Source: Helichrysum umbraculigerum (Eukaryota > Streptophyta > Magnoliopsida > Asterales > Asteraceae). From it: 64,000 nt of DNA. The first letter of the stretch is position 1; every line of letters starts with the position of its first letter. Position numbers and translations under genes: made by a program. The notes beneath the pieces were generated by a model, which searched no databases, was not told the origin of the DNA, and saw only the letters and a list, made by a program, of their open reading frames with translations. Shown here in pieces: positions 1-11,237 of the stretch. Location of the stretch: contig CATIUR010000013.1 of the NCBI GenBank assembly GCA_949592205.1, forward strand, positions 744,001 to 808,000, read 5' to 3'.

Positions 1-285
1 ATGATAAAAATTTCCAACAAATTAATTTCTAACATGGAGTCTATTTTGGAAAACTTGAACTTTATTGAGGAAAGTACGTCAGCGACTACCATTCAACCCA
101 ATGATGTGTTAATCGTCACAAGGGGAGGAAAAATAACCAAAGTTGATCCACCACCACCAGATAACACCCCCGAAAACACTTCTTCGCCCACACCTACACC
201 AAGTGAACATGTGTCCATTGACATCCCTGTCACAACACCTGACCCATCACCAACCAAAACTCCGGATAATGTACCTCGCACGTGA
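1..285 (+). pseudogene. gag: Athila gag C-terminal end
   Basis: Open from the window edge, so the ATG at base 1 need not be a start. The Pro/Thr-rich tail after TRGGKITKVDPPPP matches the low-complexity C-terminal linker that ends gag in Athila elements. The frame is the same as the downstream pol frame and is closed by TGA at 283-285. Removing that codon would leave one continuous gag-pol frame, so the stop is probably a nonsense mutation, although a programmed stop cannot be excluded from one copy. Confidence 0.65.
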
Positions 286-3200
286 ATACCTTATCCCGGT
301 AGACTTAAAAAGGAAAAGCAAGAAGCCCAATTCGGTAAATATCTGGACATGTTTAAAAGCTTGCACTTGAATGTTAGACTATTAGATGCTTTAGTAGAAA
401 TGCCCACATGTGCCAAATTCTTTAAAGAACTTCTTTCAAACAAAGAAAAACTTAGGCAAATAGTTAGTTTACCCTTAGATGCTGAATGCTCTTTAATTGT
501 ACAACATGGTCTTCCACCTAAGTTAGGAGACACTGGACGTTTTACAATACCTTGTTTTCTCCAAGATATCCAAATTAGTAATGCTTTAGCTGACCTAGGT
601 GCTAGTGTTAATCTTATGCCTTATTCCCTCTATAAGAAATTAGGATTAAATAACCTACTGCCTACTCGTATGACCATTCAATTAGCTGACAGATCAGTTA
701 AACTCCCTCGAGGAATTGCTGAAGATGTCATGGTCAAGGTCGATAAATTCGTCTTTCCAGTAGACTTCATCATCATGGATATAGAGGAAGACACCCACAT
801 CCCACTCATCCTTGGCAGACCGTTCTTAAATACTGCCAAGGCCGTAATCGACGTAAACGAAAAATCTTTAAAACTAAGAGTCGGGAAAGAGGAGGTCACC
901 TTTAATGTCGATCGATTAATGAAGCAACCCCTGGAAGAAGACCTTGGTTTGTGCGATACTATACAGGACATCTTTGATGAACATCTCCACGAAGTGTTGG
1001 CACTATCCAGCCAGAACCCGATACCTACCACAGTAGTCACCGTTCGAAAATTATATGATGAGGATCCTGGGCTGCATTCCGCAATCACTTCGCCAGCAAA
1101 TTCTGAAGAACTTCTATTTCCCTTGTTTGAAAAGAAGCTATCTTGCACCAATGGCAAAACGATAGCCGTCCCATTGGGATGCGGTACACCGATACCTTGG
1201 CTAAAAAGAGATACATCCACACTCGATGCCCCGAATCCAGCTCCTTCAATTAAAGAAATCCTGGATTCCTTAAAAGGGATGAGTATCGAGCCACCACCAT
1301 TTAAATCTCAATTAATCAACCAACCCGATTCTCTACCATTTCCAAACCCTGAATTAACCATAAACCAATCCTCAACCGCTCAATTTCAAGAATTCCAATT
1401 CACCGACGACGGAGAAATTATTCTCACCCGAAATGACGAAGTGTCCTCATCATCAGTCAACAAATACGAGCTAAAAACGAACGAATTTTCAAACCAAACC
1501 GAATGGGTCGAAATCGCATCAATCTCTACATCCGGACCTGAGATAGACGAGGCACCCTTCCAAGCTGAATATGAGAAGCTGAATAGAGACGAAATAGCTA
1601 GAATGAAGCCGTCTATTGAGGAACCACCAAACTTGGAATTAAAGGAATTACCACCTCACCTTGAATACGCTTACCTCCAAGGAACCTCCCAACTCCCGGT
1701 GATAATCTCAAAGGAGTTGAAACCAAAAGAGAAAGCCCAGCTAGTTGATGTGTTGAAATCACACAAGAAGGCAATCGCATGGAAAATTTCTGACATACAA
1801 GGAATTAGTCCTAACTATTGCACGCATAAGATCCTGATGGAGAACGATTTCAAACCATCTGTTCAAAGGCAGAGACGAGTAAACCCTAAAATTCAAGACG
1901 TAGTGAAACAAGAGGTTATCAAACTCTTGCATGCTGGACTAATATACCCAATTTCTGACTCACCTTGGGTTAGCCCTGTTCAAGTCGTCCCGAAGAAAGG
2001 AGGAATGACGGTCATTACAAACGAAGAAAATGAGCTCATACCAACTCGGACCGTCACCGGTTGGAGGGTTTGTATTGACTACCGAAAGTTAAACGAAGCA
2101 ACTCGCAAGGATCACTTTCCACTTCCGTTCATTGACCAAATGCTCGAGAGGCTATCGGGAAACGAATTCTACTGTTTCCTTGATGGATTCTCCGGTTACT
2201 TCCAAATTCCGCTCGATCCAAAAGACCAGGAGAAGACGACGTTTACATGCCCGTATGGAACGTTCGCATATCGACGAATGCCATTTGGATTATGCAATGC
2301 ACCTGCAACATTTCAAAGATGCATGGTTGCAATTTTCCATGACATGATCGAACAATGCATGGAAGTCTTCATGGATGGCTTCTCAGTCTTTGGAGACTCT
2401 TTTGCATCTTGTTTATCCAACCTCGATAGGATGCTCGCCAAGTGTGAAGAATCGAATCTCGTTTTGAATTGGGAAAAATGTCACTTTATGGTAAAGGAAG
2501 GAATAGTCTTAGGACATAGAATATCAAAGTCAGGAATCGAAGTAGACAAAGCCAAAGTCAAAACTATTGCGAAACTCCCACCACCCACCAACGTTAAAGC
2601 CATTCGAAGCTTCCTAGGTCACGCTGGGTTCTACCGTCGTTTTATCAAGGACTTCTCCAAGATCTCTCGACCTATCACCCACCTTTTAGGAAAAGACATC
2701 AAATTCGCATTCGACGAAAGTTGTATGAAAGCCTTTCACTACCTAAAGAAAGAGCTAACTAATGCACTGATCATGGTCGCTCCGGACTGGAGCCTTCCAT
2801 TTGAAATCATGTGCGATGCAAGCGATTTCGCTGTAGGAGCAGTTCTCGGGCAACGGAAGGATAACCACTTTCGACCAATCTACTACGCTAGCAAAACTCT
2901 CACAGATGCTCAAGAAAATTATACAACCACCGAGAAGGAGCTGCTAGCTGTAGTATTCGCCTTTGATAAATTTCGATCTTACCTGATATTGTCAAAGACA
3001 ATAGTGTACACGGATCACTCAGCTCTGAAATACCTCTTCAAAAAGCAAGACGCGAAACCAAGACTGTTACGATGGATTCTACTCCTACAAGAATTTGACA
3101 TTGAAATAAAAGATAAAAAGGGAGCCGAGAATGTCGCTGCAGACCATCTGAGTCGACTTGAAAATCCATCAATGGAACAACTTGCAGAAGGGGACATCAA

Positions 3201-3858
3201 AGATCGATTTCCAGAAGAGCAGTTAATGAGTTTAGGAGGACAATTGCAAGGATCACAATTTACGGATGATCCTTGGTTTGCAGACATTGCCAATTTCGTA
3301 GTTGGAGGGATCACAAGAAAAGGAATGTCGTCATCACAAAGACAAAGGTTCTTCCGCAATGTCAAGCACTACTTTTGGGATGATCCATATTTGTTTAAGG
3401 TCTGTCCCGACCAGATTATAAGAAGATGTGTCAGCGGAAAGGAAGCCGAACACATTCTTCATCAAAGCCATCATGGACCCACCGGAGGACACCACGCAGC
3501 CAACTTGATAGCAAAGAAAGTATACGACTCAGGATTCTACTGGCCAACTATTTTCAGAGACGCACAAGACTTGGTGAAACGCTGCGATATTTGCCAAAGG
3601 TTTGGAAATATCACAACGCGTAACGAAATGCCGTTAACGAATATCCAAGCATGTGAAATATTTGATATATGGGGATTAGATTTCATGGGACCATTTCCGA
3701 AATCTTACGGAAAAGAATACATTCTAGTAGCTGTCGATTACGTGTCAAGATGGGCAGAAGCTCAAGCCTTTCCAACAAATGACTCAAGAGTAGTGACCAA
3801 GTTCTTAAAGCAGCTGTTCTGTCAGTTTGGAACACCTCGGGCGATCATCAGTGATCGA
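286..3858 (+). pseudogene. pol: Athila pol: protease, RT, RNase H, first half of integrase
   Basis: A frame of about 1190 codons, with the first ATG at 349. Retroviral-type aspartic protease comes first (DLGASVNLMP near residue 80), then RT (VCIDYRKLNEATRKDHFPLPF; MPFGLCNAPATFQ), RNase H (MCDASDFAVGAVLG; YTDHSALKYLF), an H2C2 zinc-binding region (HHGPTGGHH...CDICQRFG) and the integrase core (GLDFMGPFPKSYG; AIISDRD). The RT catalytic box, normally with two adjacent Asp, reads FMDG: Gly is codon 2377-2379, residue 677 from the ATG at 349. The frame leaves integrase homology at about 3858, just after the second catalytic Asp, because of a deletion. The product would lack polymerase and integrase activity. 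Confidence 0.9.
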
Positions 3859-4375
3859 GACGAATGGGCAAGCAGAAATTACAAACCGAGCACTAAAAAG
3901 AATCTTGGAACGAACAGTATGTCAACACAAGGAAAGATGGGTAGATAAGCTAGATGATGCTTTATGGGCATTCCGGACAGCCTACAAAACACCCTTAGGA
4001 ACAACTCCCTATAGGCTCGTGTACGGAACACACCGGAGAATGCAACTGAATGAACTAGCAGAGTTAAGGGATCAAGCTTATGAAAGTTCTTACAAATTTA
4101 AGGAAAGAACCAAACTGCTCCACGATTCCAAGCTCCGCCCCATACGCTTCAATCCAGGTGATAAAGTTCTACTCTTTAACTCCCGATTTAAAAAGTTTTC
4201 TGGTAAGTTTAAAACACGGTGGAGCGGCCCTTTTACAATCTCTAAAGTATATCCTTATGGTGCCATAGAACTCGAGGCTCCAGATGGAAATTTCAAAGTA
4301 AACGGTCACCGATTAAAACACTACGTAGAAGACTTTCCCTCAACTGAGGAAGTCTACAACTACGAATCATCTTAA
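3859..4375 (+). pseudogene. pol: Athila integrase C-terminal part, out of frame
   Basis: From NGQAEITNRALKRILERT onward this is the second half of the integrase: the catalytic Glu region, then RTAYKTPLGTTPYRLVYG, then the C-terminal domain (FNPGDKVLLFNSRFKKF...GKFKTRWSGPF). It is in a different frame from the upstream pol. Only a few codons separate the SDR motif from NGQAE, where integrases of this superfamily have roughly 35 or more residues, so the segment between the second and third catalytic residues is missing. The frame stops with TAA at 4373-4375. Confidence 0.85.
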
Positions 4376-4563
4376 TATATTAGTAGTTATCAAAGAGTCA
4401 AGCTACGAGACTCGATAAACAAAGCGCTCTTGGGAGGCATCCCAAGCCTATCTTATGTTTCCAGAATTAATTTTACCGTTGTGTTTAAGCTAATCCAATT
4501 TTCTATCCAGTACCTCATAAAGGACTAATGATTTTAGACCATTAACCTTCTATATTTTGCAGG
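4376..4563 (+). other. Spacer between pol and the 3' ORF
   Basis: Noncoding stretch with short runs of T. No gene seen. In Athila elements a gap of this kind separates pol from the extra 3' reading frame. Confidence 0.4.
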
Positions 4564-5225
4564 ATGAGTTCGCAGTCAGACAGAGCACGAGCCCCCAGAC
4601 AGAGACGCTCGCATACCATGCACCACTCCCGGAGTTCATCACCGGGTAGTAGCATGAGGACCGTCAGAGGATCCCAGTCACCACCTCCTAGTTTGGATGA
4701 GATCTCGGCAGACTTGGTGGAGGTGCACGTTCAGGAGTCATTCCTGTTACGTCCCATCCAGGCCAGGTTACCTTCATCTCACCAACCAGCGGGACAGACC
4801 GCAGGGACCTCCAGAGTACCCATCTTTGAGCATGGGTTACTACTGCGGACCCTGCTGTCACTTGGTCTATACTGAGTGCCCTTGAGGTCCAGCACACCGC
4901 CATCTCTGAGATCCACACTGCTTTAGGCTTTACCTCTACACCTGTGTGCCCCTTTCAGATGGGACCTGATCCCGCTCCGCACATTCCACCATGGGATTTA
5001 TTCCCATCTTGGAGCTTGACTGCGCAGGACCACCCCATTTTTATGGTCCCACTAGAGGAGGAGACTGCTGCACTGGACGCTTGGATCCAGGATCCAGAGG
5101 ATGGTACTGCATCTCCTGTCTATACCATCGAGGAGTCAGCATCTCCTACATCGATCGTGGAAAACACGATCTTTATGGATGATGACTTCACCGACTGGGA
5201 GGCGCTCTATGCTGACACGGATTAG
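4564..5225 (+). pseudogene. Remnant of the extra 3' ORF of Athila (unknown function)
   Basis: Two frames, 4564-4875 and 4944-5225, look like one decayed ORF joined across a frameshift. The first begins at an ATG with an Arg/Ser-rich basic stretch (RARAPRQRRSHTMHHSRSSS) and then Pro-rich sequence. The second ends with an acidic tail (MDDDFTDWEALYADTD). The position after pol is that of the env-like ORF of Athila, but I see no signal peptide or membrane segment, so an envelope function is not supported here. Confidence 0.45.
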
Positions 5226-6872
5226 CTACTTTTAGTTATTATTATTTATGTTTAGTATTAACTCGTATTAACATTTGTGTCTTATGAAGGATGTGTACCA
5301 TGCAGAATTGAAAATAGAATTTGCGGAACAAGTTCATTCTTAATGAGCCTGGTCCATCTCTAGCAAATTCACATACACTTGAACCTGGTCCTTTAAATCC
5401 AGTGGCATCACACATAGCGCAAGGAAGTATCTTTTCTAACCTTACTTTGCTTGAACCACACAAAAATTTTAAGAAAAACTCTAAGTGTGGGATTATTACC
5501 CACAAATGGAGAATAACTCTGAAAATATTGATCCGTATTAAAACTCCAAGTGTGGGATTAACCTAACTTAGAGAACATTAGGGACAATGTTCTTTTAAGT
5601 GTGGGATACTAGCAGTAGCATTCACTACTGTATTGCAACATAAACGTTTGATCAAACTTCTTAGCAAGAACTCATATTTTCAGCAAAAAATTTTCAAAAT
5701 TTTTCATGGAAAGCCCAAAAAGGGTATTTTCGGTCAACAAAAATCCGAATGGTTTGGCAAATCGACTACGACAGGTAAAACTCTTTGATAAATTTCCAAA
5801 CTGAGTTTCAAACAAGCAATCGCATGACTAGGCACAAAACCACCAAAAATGAGTGAGGAATCTTGAGCCATATAAAAGCATTCACATTTAATGCTTCACT
5901 TTTTCTTCGTTTGTGAGTGTGCCGTTGTATGCCTTCTCGAGTTAGAACTTGTTCGAAGAATGCATTTCAAAATTACAAAAAAATGAGCGTCATACGTGAC
6001 GAAGGTGCAATTAGAGGATCTTGACATTCCCTAGGACAAAACCCTCTCGTAAATCTCCCGTTTTCAAGCCTAACCCTGCCAATGTCCATTTTCGGCATTG
6101 AAGATCATTTAGAAAACCTGTTGAGCCCCAGCCTTTTCATTTCAAAAACTCACTTCAAAAACCAACCTTTTCTTTACATCTCTTGGCCATAGCCTAAGTT
6201 TCTGTTCTGTCAGCGAAACATTGCAAGAGACGAAGTTCTACAAGGACTCCAAAGAAAGCACGAACAAAGCTGCCGAAGAAATCAAAAAGCTAAAAGACCT
6301 AAGGATCATTTAAAGCCGAGGGAAATGTTATTCAAAACAAGAAAGAATTACGAAAAGGAGGCTCTCAAAAGAGAAAAATTCATAAAGAGGTACTATCTTA
6401 AAACGTAAAAGACAAGTCATCACAAACAACTCTTAGGCTATATTTAAACCACCTACCAAAACCCTTATCCAATACACCGTCTTCACCCTCTTTCGAATGT
6501 CTACGGATAATTTGCACCGTCCTCATTCAGATATTATAGATTTGATTCTCGACCAAGCTTATGACAATAGAAGAGCTACATGACTGGCCCTGAGTGATTT
6601 AGAAGTTAGGAAACCCGATACACTTGAGTGAATTGAGTGACCACCTGTGAGGGCCCCAGTCATGTATATCTTACATTTATAAAGATTGAAAAGAAAGCTT
6701 GCTAGAACCAAAAGTTTGGGGGGAACATCAAGGGATGAAAATTCGTCCGAAATCCTTTTTACCAACCCTGCAGGAACCAAAGTTCTCCAAAATACAAAGA
6801 CACCCCTCCAGCTTTTTCCAGATTTAATGAAGACTTGCTTGAGGACAAGCAAAATTTTAAGTGTGGGATACT
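5226..6872 (+). other. Athila 3' untranslated spacer with repeated polypurine-like motif
   Basis: No credible gene. The motif AAGTGTGGGAT occurs at about 5483, 5548, 5597 and 6859. The last copy lies just before the proposed 3' LTR and probably acts as the polypurine tract that primes plus-strand DNA; the others are extra copies. A second purine run (AAAGTTTGGGGGGAAC) is at about 6711-6726. Long spacers with such repeats are characteristic of Athila. Confidence 0.55.
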
Positions 6873-7382
6873 TGATATCGCGTAAAAAGTCACGTTTTTA
6901 CTACCGATATCTCTCTCATTCTGGAACGATTCTCGGCATATTAACTCAAAAACAGCACAAATCAGTAACATTATGCCAAGATGGTCAAAACGAGGTTGCA
7001 CGATAAAAATCGAGCAAAACGGCCGAGAAACGAAGATTCCACATACGTTTGAAGATTCAGGGCTTAAAAATGAGATTTCAAGACTAAAGTGCCCTCCATC
7101 AACATCCAATATTTCCAAGATGTTCGTTTTTAAAATTCGAATCCAACAGAAGAAGAATCAACCAAAACGGGTGAAAAATGAAGATTCCGCGCCCGCCGGA
7201 AGATCCAAATGATCCATACACAATATCTGGAGCTAGGGACCTCATTTTAAGGCATATCCTATGTCAAGATCTTCGTTTTTGAATTACGAATCCAACAAAA
7301 AAAGAATCAACTCAAACAGATGTATAACTAAGAAAACACGCACGAATCGAGAAACGAAGCAAAATATCGTGCAACGGGGCGG

Positions 7383-7452
7383 GATGGGGCCCACCGCCGC
7401 CGGCCACCAGCCAGCCGCCACCGGCCACCTGGCTGGCGCCGCCGGCCACCCT
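7383..7452 (+). repeat. GC-rich CCGCCGGCCACC-type repeat in the Athila LTR
   Basis: A 70-base GC island in otherwise AT-rich DNA, with several diverged copies of a CCGCCGGCCACC-like word. It lies upstream of the TATA box, in U3. Confidence 0.6.
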
Positions 7453-7488
7453 ACCCCCATACCGGTTTCCGTTTTTGGCAAGTTTTGG

Positions 7489-7550
7489 TACCCGGTGCGC
7501 CTACTTTTCGCGTTGTACAGTACCCGGTGCGCCTACTTTTCGTGTTGTAC
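7489..7550 (+). repeat. Two tandem copies of a ~32-bp unit upstream of the LTR promoter
   Basis: The unit beginning TACCCGGTGCGCCTACTTTT occurs twice back to back, differing by about one base (CGCG/CGTG), about 75-130 bp upstream of the TATA box. Duplicated U3 blocks of this kind often act as enhancers in LTRs; that role is inferred. Confidence 0.7.
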
Positions 7551-7622
7551 ACACCACTTTTGGCTAGTCTTTCTAACATGCACCTCAAGACCAACTTATG
7601 CTAAAATGAGCCAAAGCTCACC

Positions 7623-7630
7623 TATAAATA
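7623..7630 (+). promoter_or_regulatory. TATA box of the Athila LTR
   Basis: TATAAATA, preceded by the tandem duplicated block and followed within about 60 bases by a pyrimidine-rich stretch (CCATTCTTTTCTTTCTTTATTG), as expected around an LTR start site. Confidence 0.6.
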
Positions 7631-9278
7631 GGATGCTTAGGTTCATTTGTAACACACACCAACATATGCACACTTTCTAGCATATTTCATACTTTCTCAC
7701 CATCCATTCTTTTCTTTCTTTATTGTAATACTTCCTTGGTTAATTAGACTAGCTAATTAACTAGTCAAGGAAGACTTGTACGGAGGTGCTCCGGGACGCA
7801 TTTGTAGCTACGAGTTATTGTATTTCTTTATCAGGTTTTAATCTATCTTCCATATTTAATTATGTTCGTTCTTTCTTTAATAAATTTAAATATGTATGCT
7901 AGAATTGCCATGATTAGCTAAATAACTCAATTGTCTGCTATGATAGTCATTTAGGATAGATGTAAATATGTGATTATATTGTATGCTATGAGATTGCGGG
8001 TGTTGTGTATTATGAATAGATGTAGGAATCGAATCTTTATCGTTTATCTACCCAACTCATGTTGTGACTAAAACCTTATCCAAAAATGAACGTAGCTAAC
8101 TCATAGGGTATAGGTCACTTAGTTATACTATGTTTGATTGAATCAGTGAGCTCGGCATGGCCGGTGTTCTCTAGACCAAATTAGGATCCAAGAGACACGG
8201 AATATGGGAATAGAGGTAGATTAAGATTTAATTCGGACAGACGGTATTTTTGAGACAACTTTCGGAATATCCTCGATTTAATTAATACATTTGTATGCTT
8301 AGGTCTAACTATTGTCTTGATTGTCTTATTGCATGTTCTTGTTTGATTGTTGCCTTAAGATTATCGTACTAGTAAAATACACCTAGCCTTAATTGTTGTG
8401 AAATAACATGACGGCCCCTATTCAACTGTTCTTCGATATAGTACTGGAAATGCTTATGGCAAAGTACAAATGTATGAAAGTCGAGAACGACCGAAGGTAG
8501 TTGTGTTATGGATCAATTAACAAACGTATTACTTAAGTTTCTAATTGTAATATAAACCACTCCTGTCTTGTTGCATACTTGAGTAATGTTGATAATTCAT
8601 AGGAATAAGTGATGACATCTTATCTGACCGCTTAGACCAGTTCTTCCAACTTATTCCGACAAGGGTAAAACCTGTTTACAAGATTGTTTATTTAGCAAAC
8701 TGTGCCATGATTTGGACGTCTATGATGACCGAGATTGGGGAATAGGATTCGAGATTAACTGTCAGATAATATGGACATGCATTTGAGAGAACTTTCGGTG
8801 TATGTTTTAATATATTCTGCAACCCACGTGACATTCTATTTGCCTGATTGTGGACACTTCTGCGTTAGCCCGATAGTAGGATTATAGCAATAACTCACAT
8901 TAACTTATGACTTATCCTCATTAGAACTCTTCACGCTTTAATATCACCTGAACCACTTCATAGTAGACAATCGCTTTAACTGCTGAACGCCCGAAGTAAC
9001 CTCCATTTCTGATTTAATTTAGTTTAATCTTAGAATAGAAAACTCAAAACCCAAACCAACTCTCTTTCGCCCTAGCTAAATTCATAAAAGTCTCTAAATT
9101 CTCCTAGTTTCAATTTGTCACGCTTTGAAGAACGATCCTAGGTCATACTTATCCTTGCTAGCCCTTAGATTAGCAATAGTAGTAACCCTAGGCCCCAGCC
9201 TTATAAATTTAAAACCCACTGCTGGTGCCCGGATAGTCATCGTTAACGACACTGACCTGTTCGGGTGCCAACATATAG

Positions 9279-9575
9279 TTTTTCCCTAAACAACTTCAAA
9301 ATGAAGTTCCTTTAGGCCTTATTCTGCTCGCAAGTAGTGGTTTGTACGTCTTGGAGAATACGGACTTTGATTGTGATTGTTTTGCGTATAGCGATGATGA
9401 TGAGTGGGTTAAGTTGCGAAGGGACATGCATTTTTCTACATGTCAATTCATGGTTATCAATGCGACGATTCCTTATCAGTTTTGTCTGATAATGTTTGAT
9501 GAAGATGGTTTGCTGACAGTTGATGAGATGCCTAGTCCATGTGGTAAGAATTTGGTGCACCTATTATGTATATAA
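9279..9575 (+). CDS. Unidentified open frame, possible exon
   Basis: Open from just after a TAG at 9276-9278 to TAA at 9573-9575, with no ATG near the beginning (the in-frame ATG is internal, at about 9426). The product is non-repetitive, with a normal residue mix (FAYSDDDEWVKLRRDMHF; PYQFCLIMFDEDGLL). It looks like ordinary plant protein rather than retroelement sequence and could be the last exon of a gene damaged by the flanking insertions. I do not recognise the family. Confidence 0.35.
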   Translation, partial: FFPKQLQNEVPLGLILLASSGLYVLENTDFDCDCFAYSDDDEWVKLRRDMHFSTCQFMVINATIPYQFCLIMFDEDGLLTVDEMPSPCGKNLVHLLCI

Positions 9576-9789
9576 ACTGTTATTTCAACAATTATAAGGT
9601 TGATACTGTATGTTTGCTTTATGTTGTTATTTTAAAGGTAATGGTACATTCTTTGTATCTGAAAGGTTTGTGAAAGAACATTTAGGTGACTTGAGTATCC
9701 GCCATACTTGCCGTTAAAATTGTTTTACCATTTTCTTAAAAGTGAAGTTGGATGAATAATTCTAATTAGAGAGAAATAAGGGAGTGTGC

Positions 9790-10679
9790 TGTAGGAAACG
9801 GTAGTGTAAAAACGAAACTAGAGATTAATAAACAGAAAATATAATACAAAAGAAATTGCAACCGAGGCTTGTGTTGTACACAATTCCCTTAAAACATATT
9901 CGCGTATGTTTCCCAGGGTACAACGGTTAAAAACTGTTATACAGCCGGAGTGTGACTAGATTGCCTGAAAATTTCGAGAGTAACAAAAGTTGGACGATAT
10001 GAGATTATGGATGAGAGAAAGATGCGTATGATTCTGTGTTTTTGTACCCTTTTGAACGAAGCTATATCTCAGTATTTATACACAGAAACCAACTTGTTTA
10101 TCAAGTTAAAATCTGTAAAAACTGAAACGATTTTGTAAATCGTTATAGCTTTCAAACAGATTTGTAAATTAAATGAAACAATCTATTCCAAAAATAGAAC
10201 TTCTGGAAAGTTCAAAATTTACGAACTGGATCAAAAACGGACCTGTGCACGCTCGAATATTTCGGAGCTGCATTCGTGTCCGCAGGTCGCGCGGGCATGC
10301 ATTGGTTCACAAGCTCGAACACAGATTTGCACCCCCCCTGCGCGCGCATAGGCAAGGGAGTAAAACACACTACAAGAGATCACACTATGTCCTCCACACT
10401 TGAACATATAAACTACTTAAAACTTAGTTCTAGTTCCAATGTGGGACAAGTTAAAACCACATTCTTTCTTTCATTTGTTTGTTTCAAATGGCTTACTTCA
10501 AGTCTCGATATCTCATTCATTATTATTCCAATTTGGACATATCTTAGCTCGTTGTGAAGCTCTCTTCAAAGAGAATACAAACCCACAAAGAATTAACTAT
10601 ATATATATTAGATATACTTATAGTTATTTATGTCCAAAGTTGATAAAAAATGTACATTTTCTATCAACATTTTCCAACA
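9790..10679 (-). repeat. 3' LTR of the Tork-like element
   Basis: 890 bp, complete at both ends. A minus-strand TATAAATA is at 10073-10080. The polypurine tract immediately to its right shows that this is the 3' LTR of a minus-strand element. Relative to the other copy it has a few substitutions and small indels, such as extra CGCGGG-type bases near 10285. Confidence 0.95.
10073..10080 (-). promoter_or_regulatory. TATA box in the 3' LTR
   Basis: TATAAATA on the minus strand; the matching box of the 5' LTR is at 14886-14893. Confidence 0.6.
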
Positions 10680-10691
10680 ATCCCCCACATG
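10680..10691 (-). other. Polypurine tract of the Tork-like element
   Basis: On the minus strand the bases CATGTGGGGGAT abut the TGTTGG start of the 3' LTR, as required for plus-strand DNA priming. Confidence 0.85.
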
Positions 10692-11237
10692 AATGGAGAT
10701 CGATCAATCAATCACATACGAAATTCTCGATAAATTTCCAACAGTTGAGTCTTGCATAGGATAGGTAGGTGTTACCCTTTGAACCTTACCTTGTGAAATG
10801 TACTTAGTCTCCTAGCTGTCAGTAGACGGTGATGTCTTTGAACTGATCTGCTGTTTATGTAGATGACAATACATGTTCACACATGACTCTTCCTGACAAT
10901 GTCAACTCCTCATAGTCGTGTCCTTTATGGTCCTGGACACTAGCCTGGTTCTGCAAGAGCTCTTAGAAAATGCGCCCCCACATTTCCCTTTGAAGCGACC
11001 CCACTTCTCTCTCACATAGGTGATTTTCGAAATCATTAAAAGCATTAAGCTTAACCTAACTATCACTGTTACTATAAGAATGGACTAGGAAGTTTAATAA
11101 ACTCCCTTTTAACGGGTTTAGCTAATAAATTAACTTCCCCCACAGTGACCTCCCTTCGTTCATACAATTAGGTTGTCCTCTTGAACCTAGATCTTGGGAT
11201 CTCCAGTCAACTAGGTGAGGTTTTCCTTTGTACAAAC

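Larger units (their letters stand above)
1..9273 (+). mobile_element. Athila-type Ty3/Gypsy retrotransposon, 5' part outside window
   Basis: The order gag end, protease, reverse transcriptase, RNase H, integrase, extra 3' ORF region, long spacer and long LTR is that of the Athila clade of plant Ty3/Gypsy elements. The protease motif DLGASVNLMP and the integrase stretch GLDFMGPFPKSYGKEYILV are typical of that clade. The 5' LTR, primer site and most of gag lie left of the window, so no target duplication can be checked. The copy is dead: a stop separates gag from pol, the RT catalytic motif is altered, and the integrase core is deleted. The right boundary near 9273 is an estimate. Confidence 0.85.
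6873..9273 (+). repeat. Athila 3' LTR (boundaries approximate)
   Basis: The start is placed at TGATATCGCG right after AAGTGTGGGATACT; this mirrors the minus-strand element at 19846-29220, whose LTR begins with TGATAAC after a similar purine tract. A TATA box at 7623-7630 is followed by a T-rich leader, and the text around 7850-8300 resembles the R-U5 part of Athila LTRs. The end is uncertain because the 5' LTR is outside the window; 9273 is chosen because an open host-like frame begins at 9279. Confidence 0.5.

Noticed and set aside
678..1220. 180-codon minus-strand frame
   Set aside because: Antisense shadow of the Athila pol gene.
7261..7680. 139-codon plus-strand frame in the Athila LTR
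   Set aside because: Covers the GC-rich repeat, the duplicated U3 block and the TATA box; promoter DNA, not a gene.
10173..10557. Matching short frames in both Copia LTRs (also 14986-15360)
   Set aside because: Duplicated only because LTRs are duplicated; no known product.
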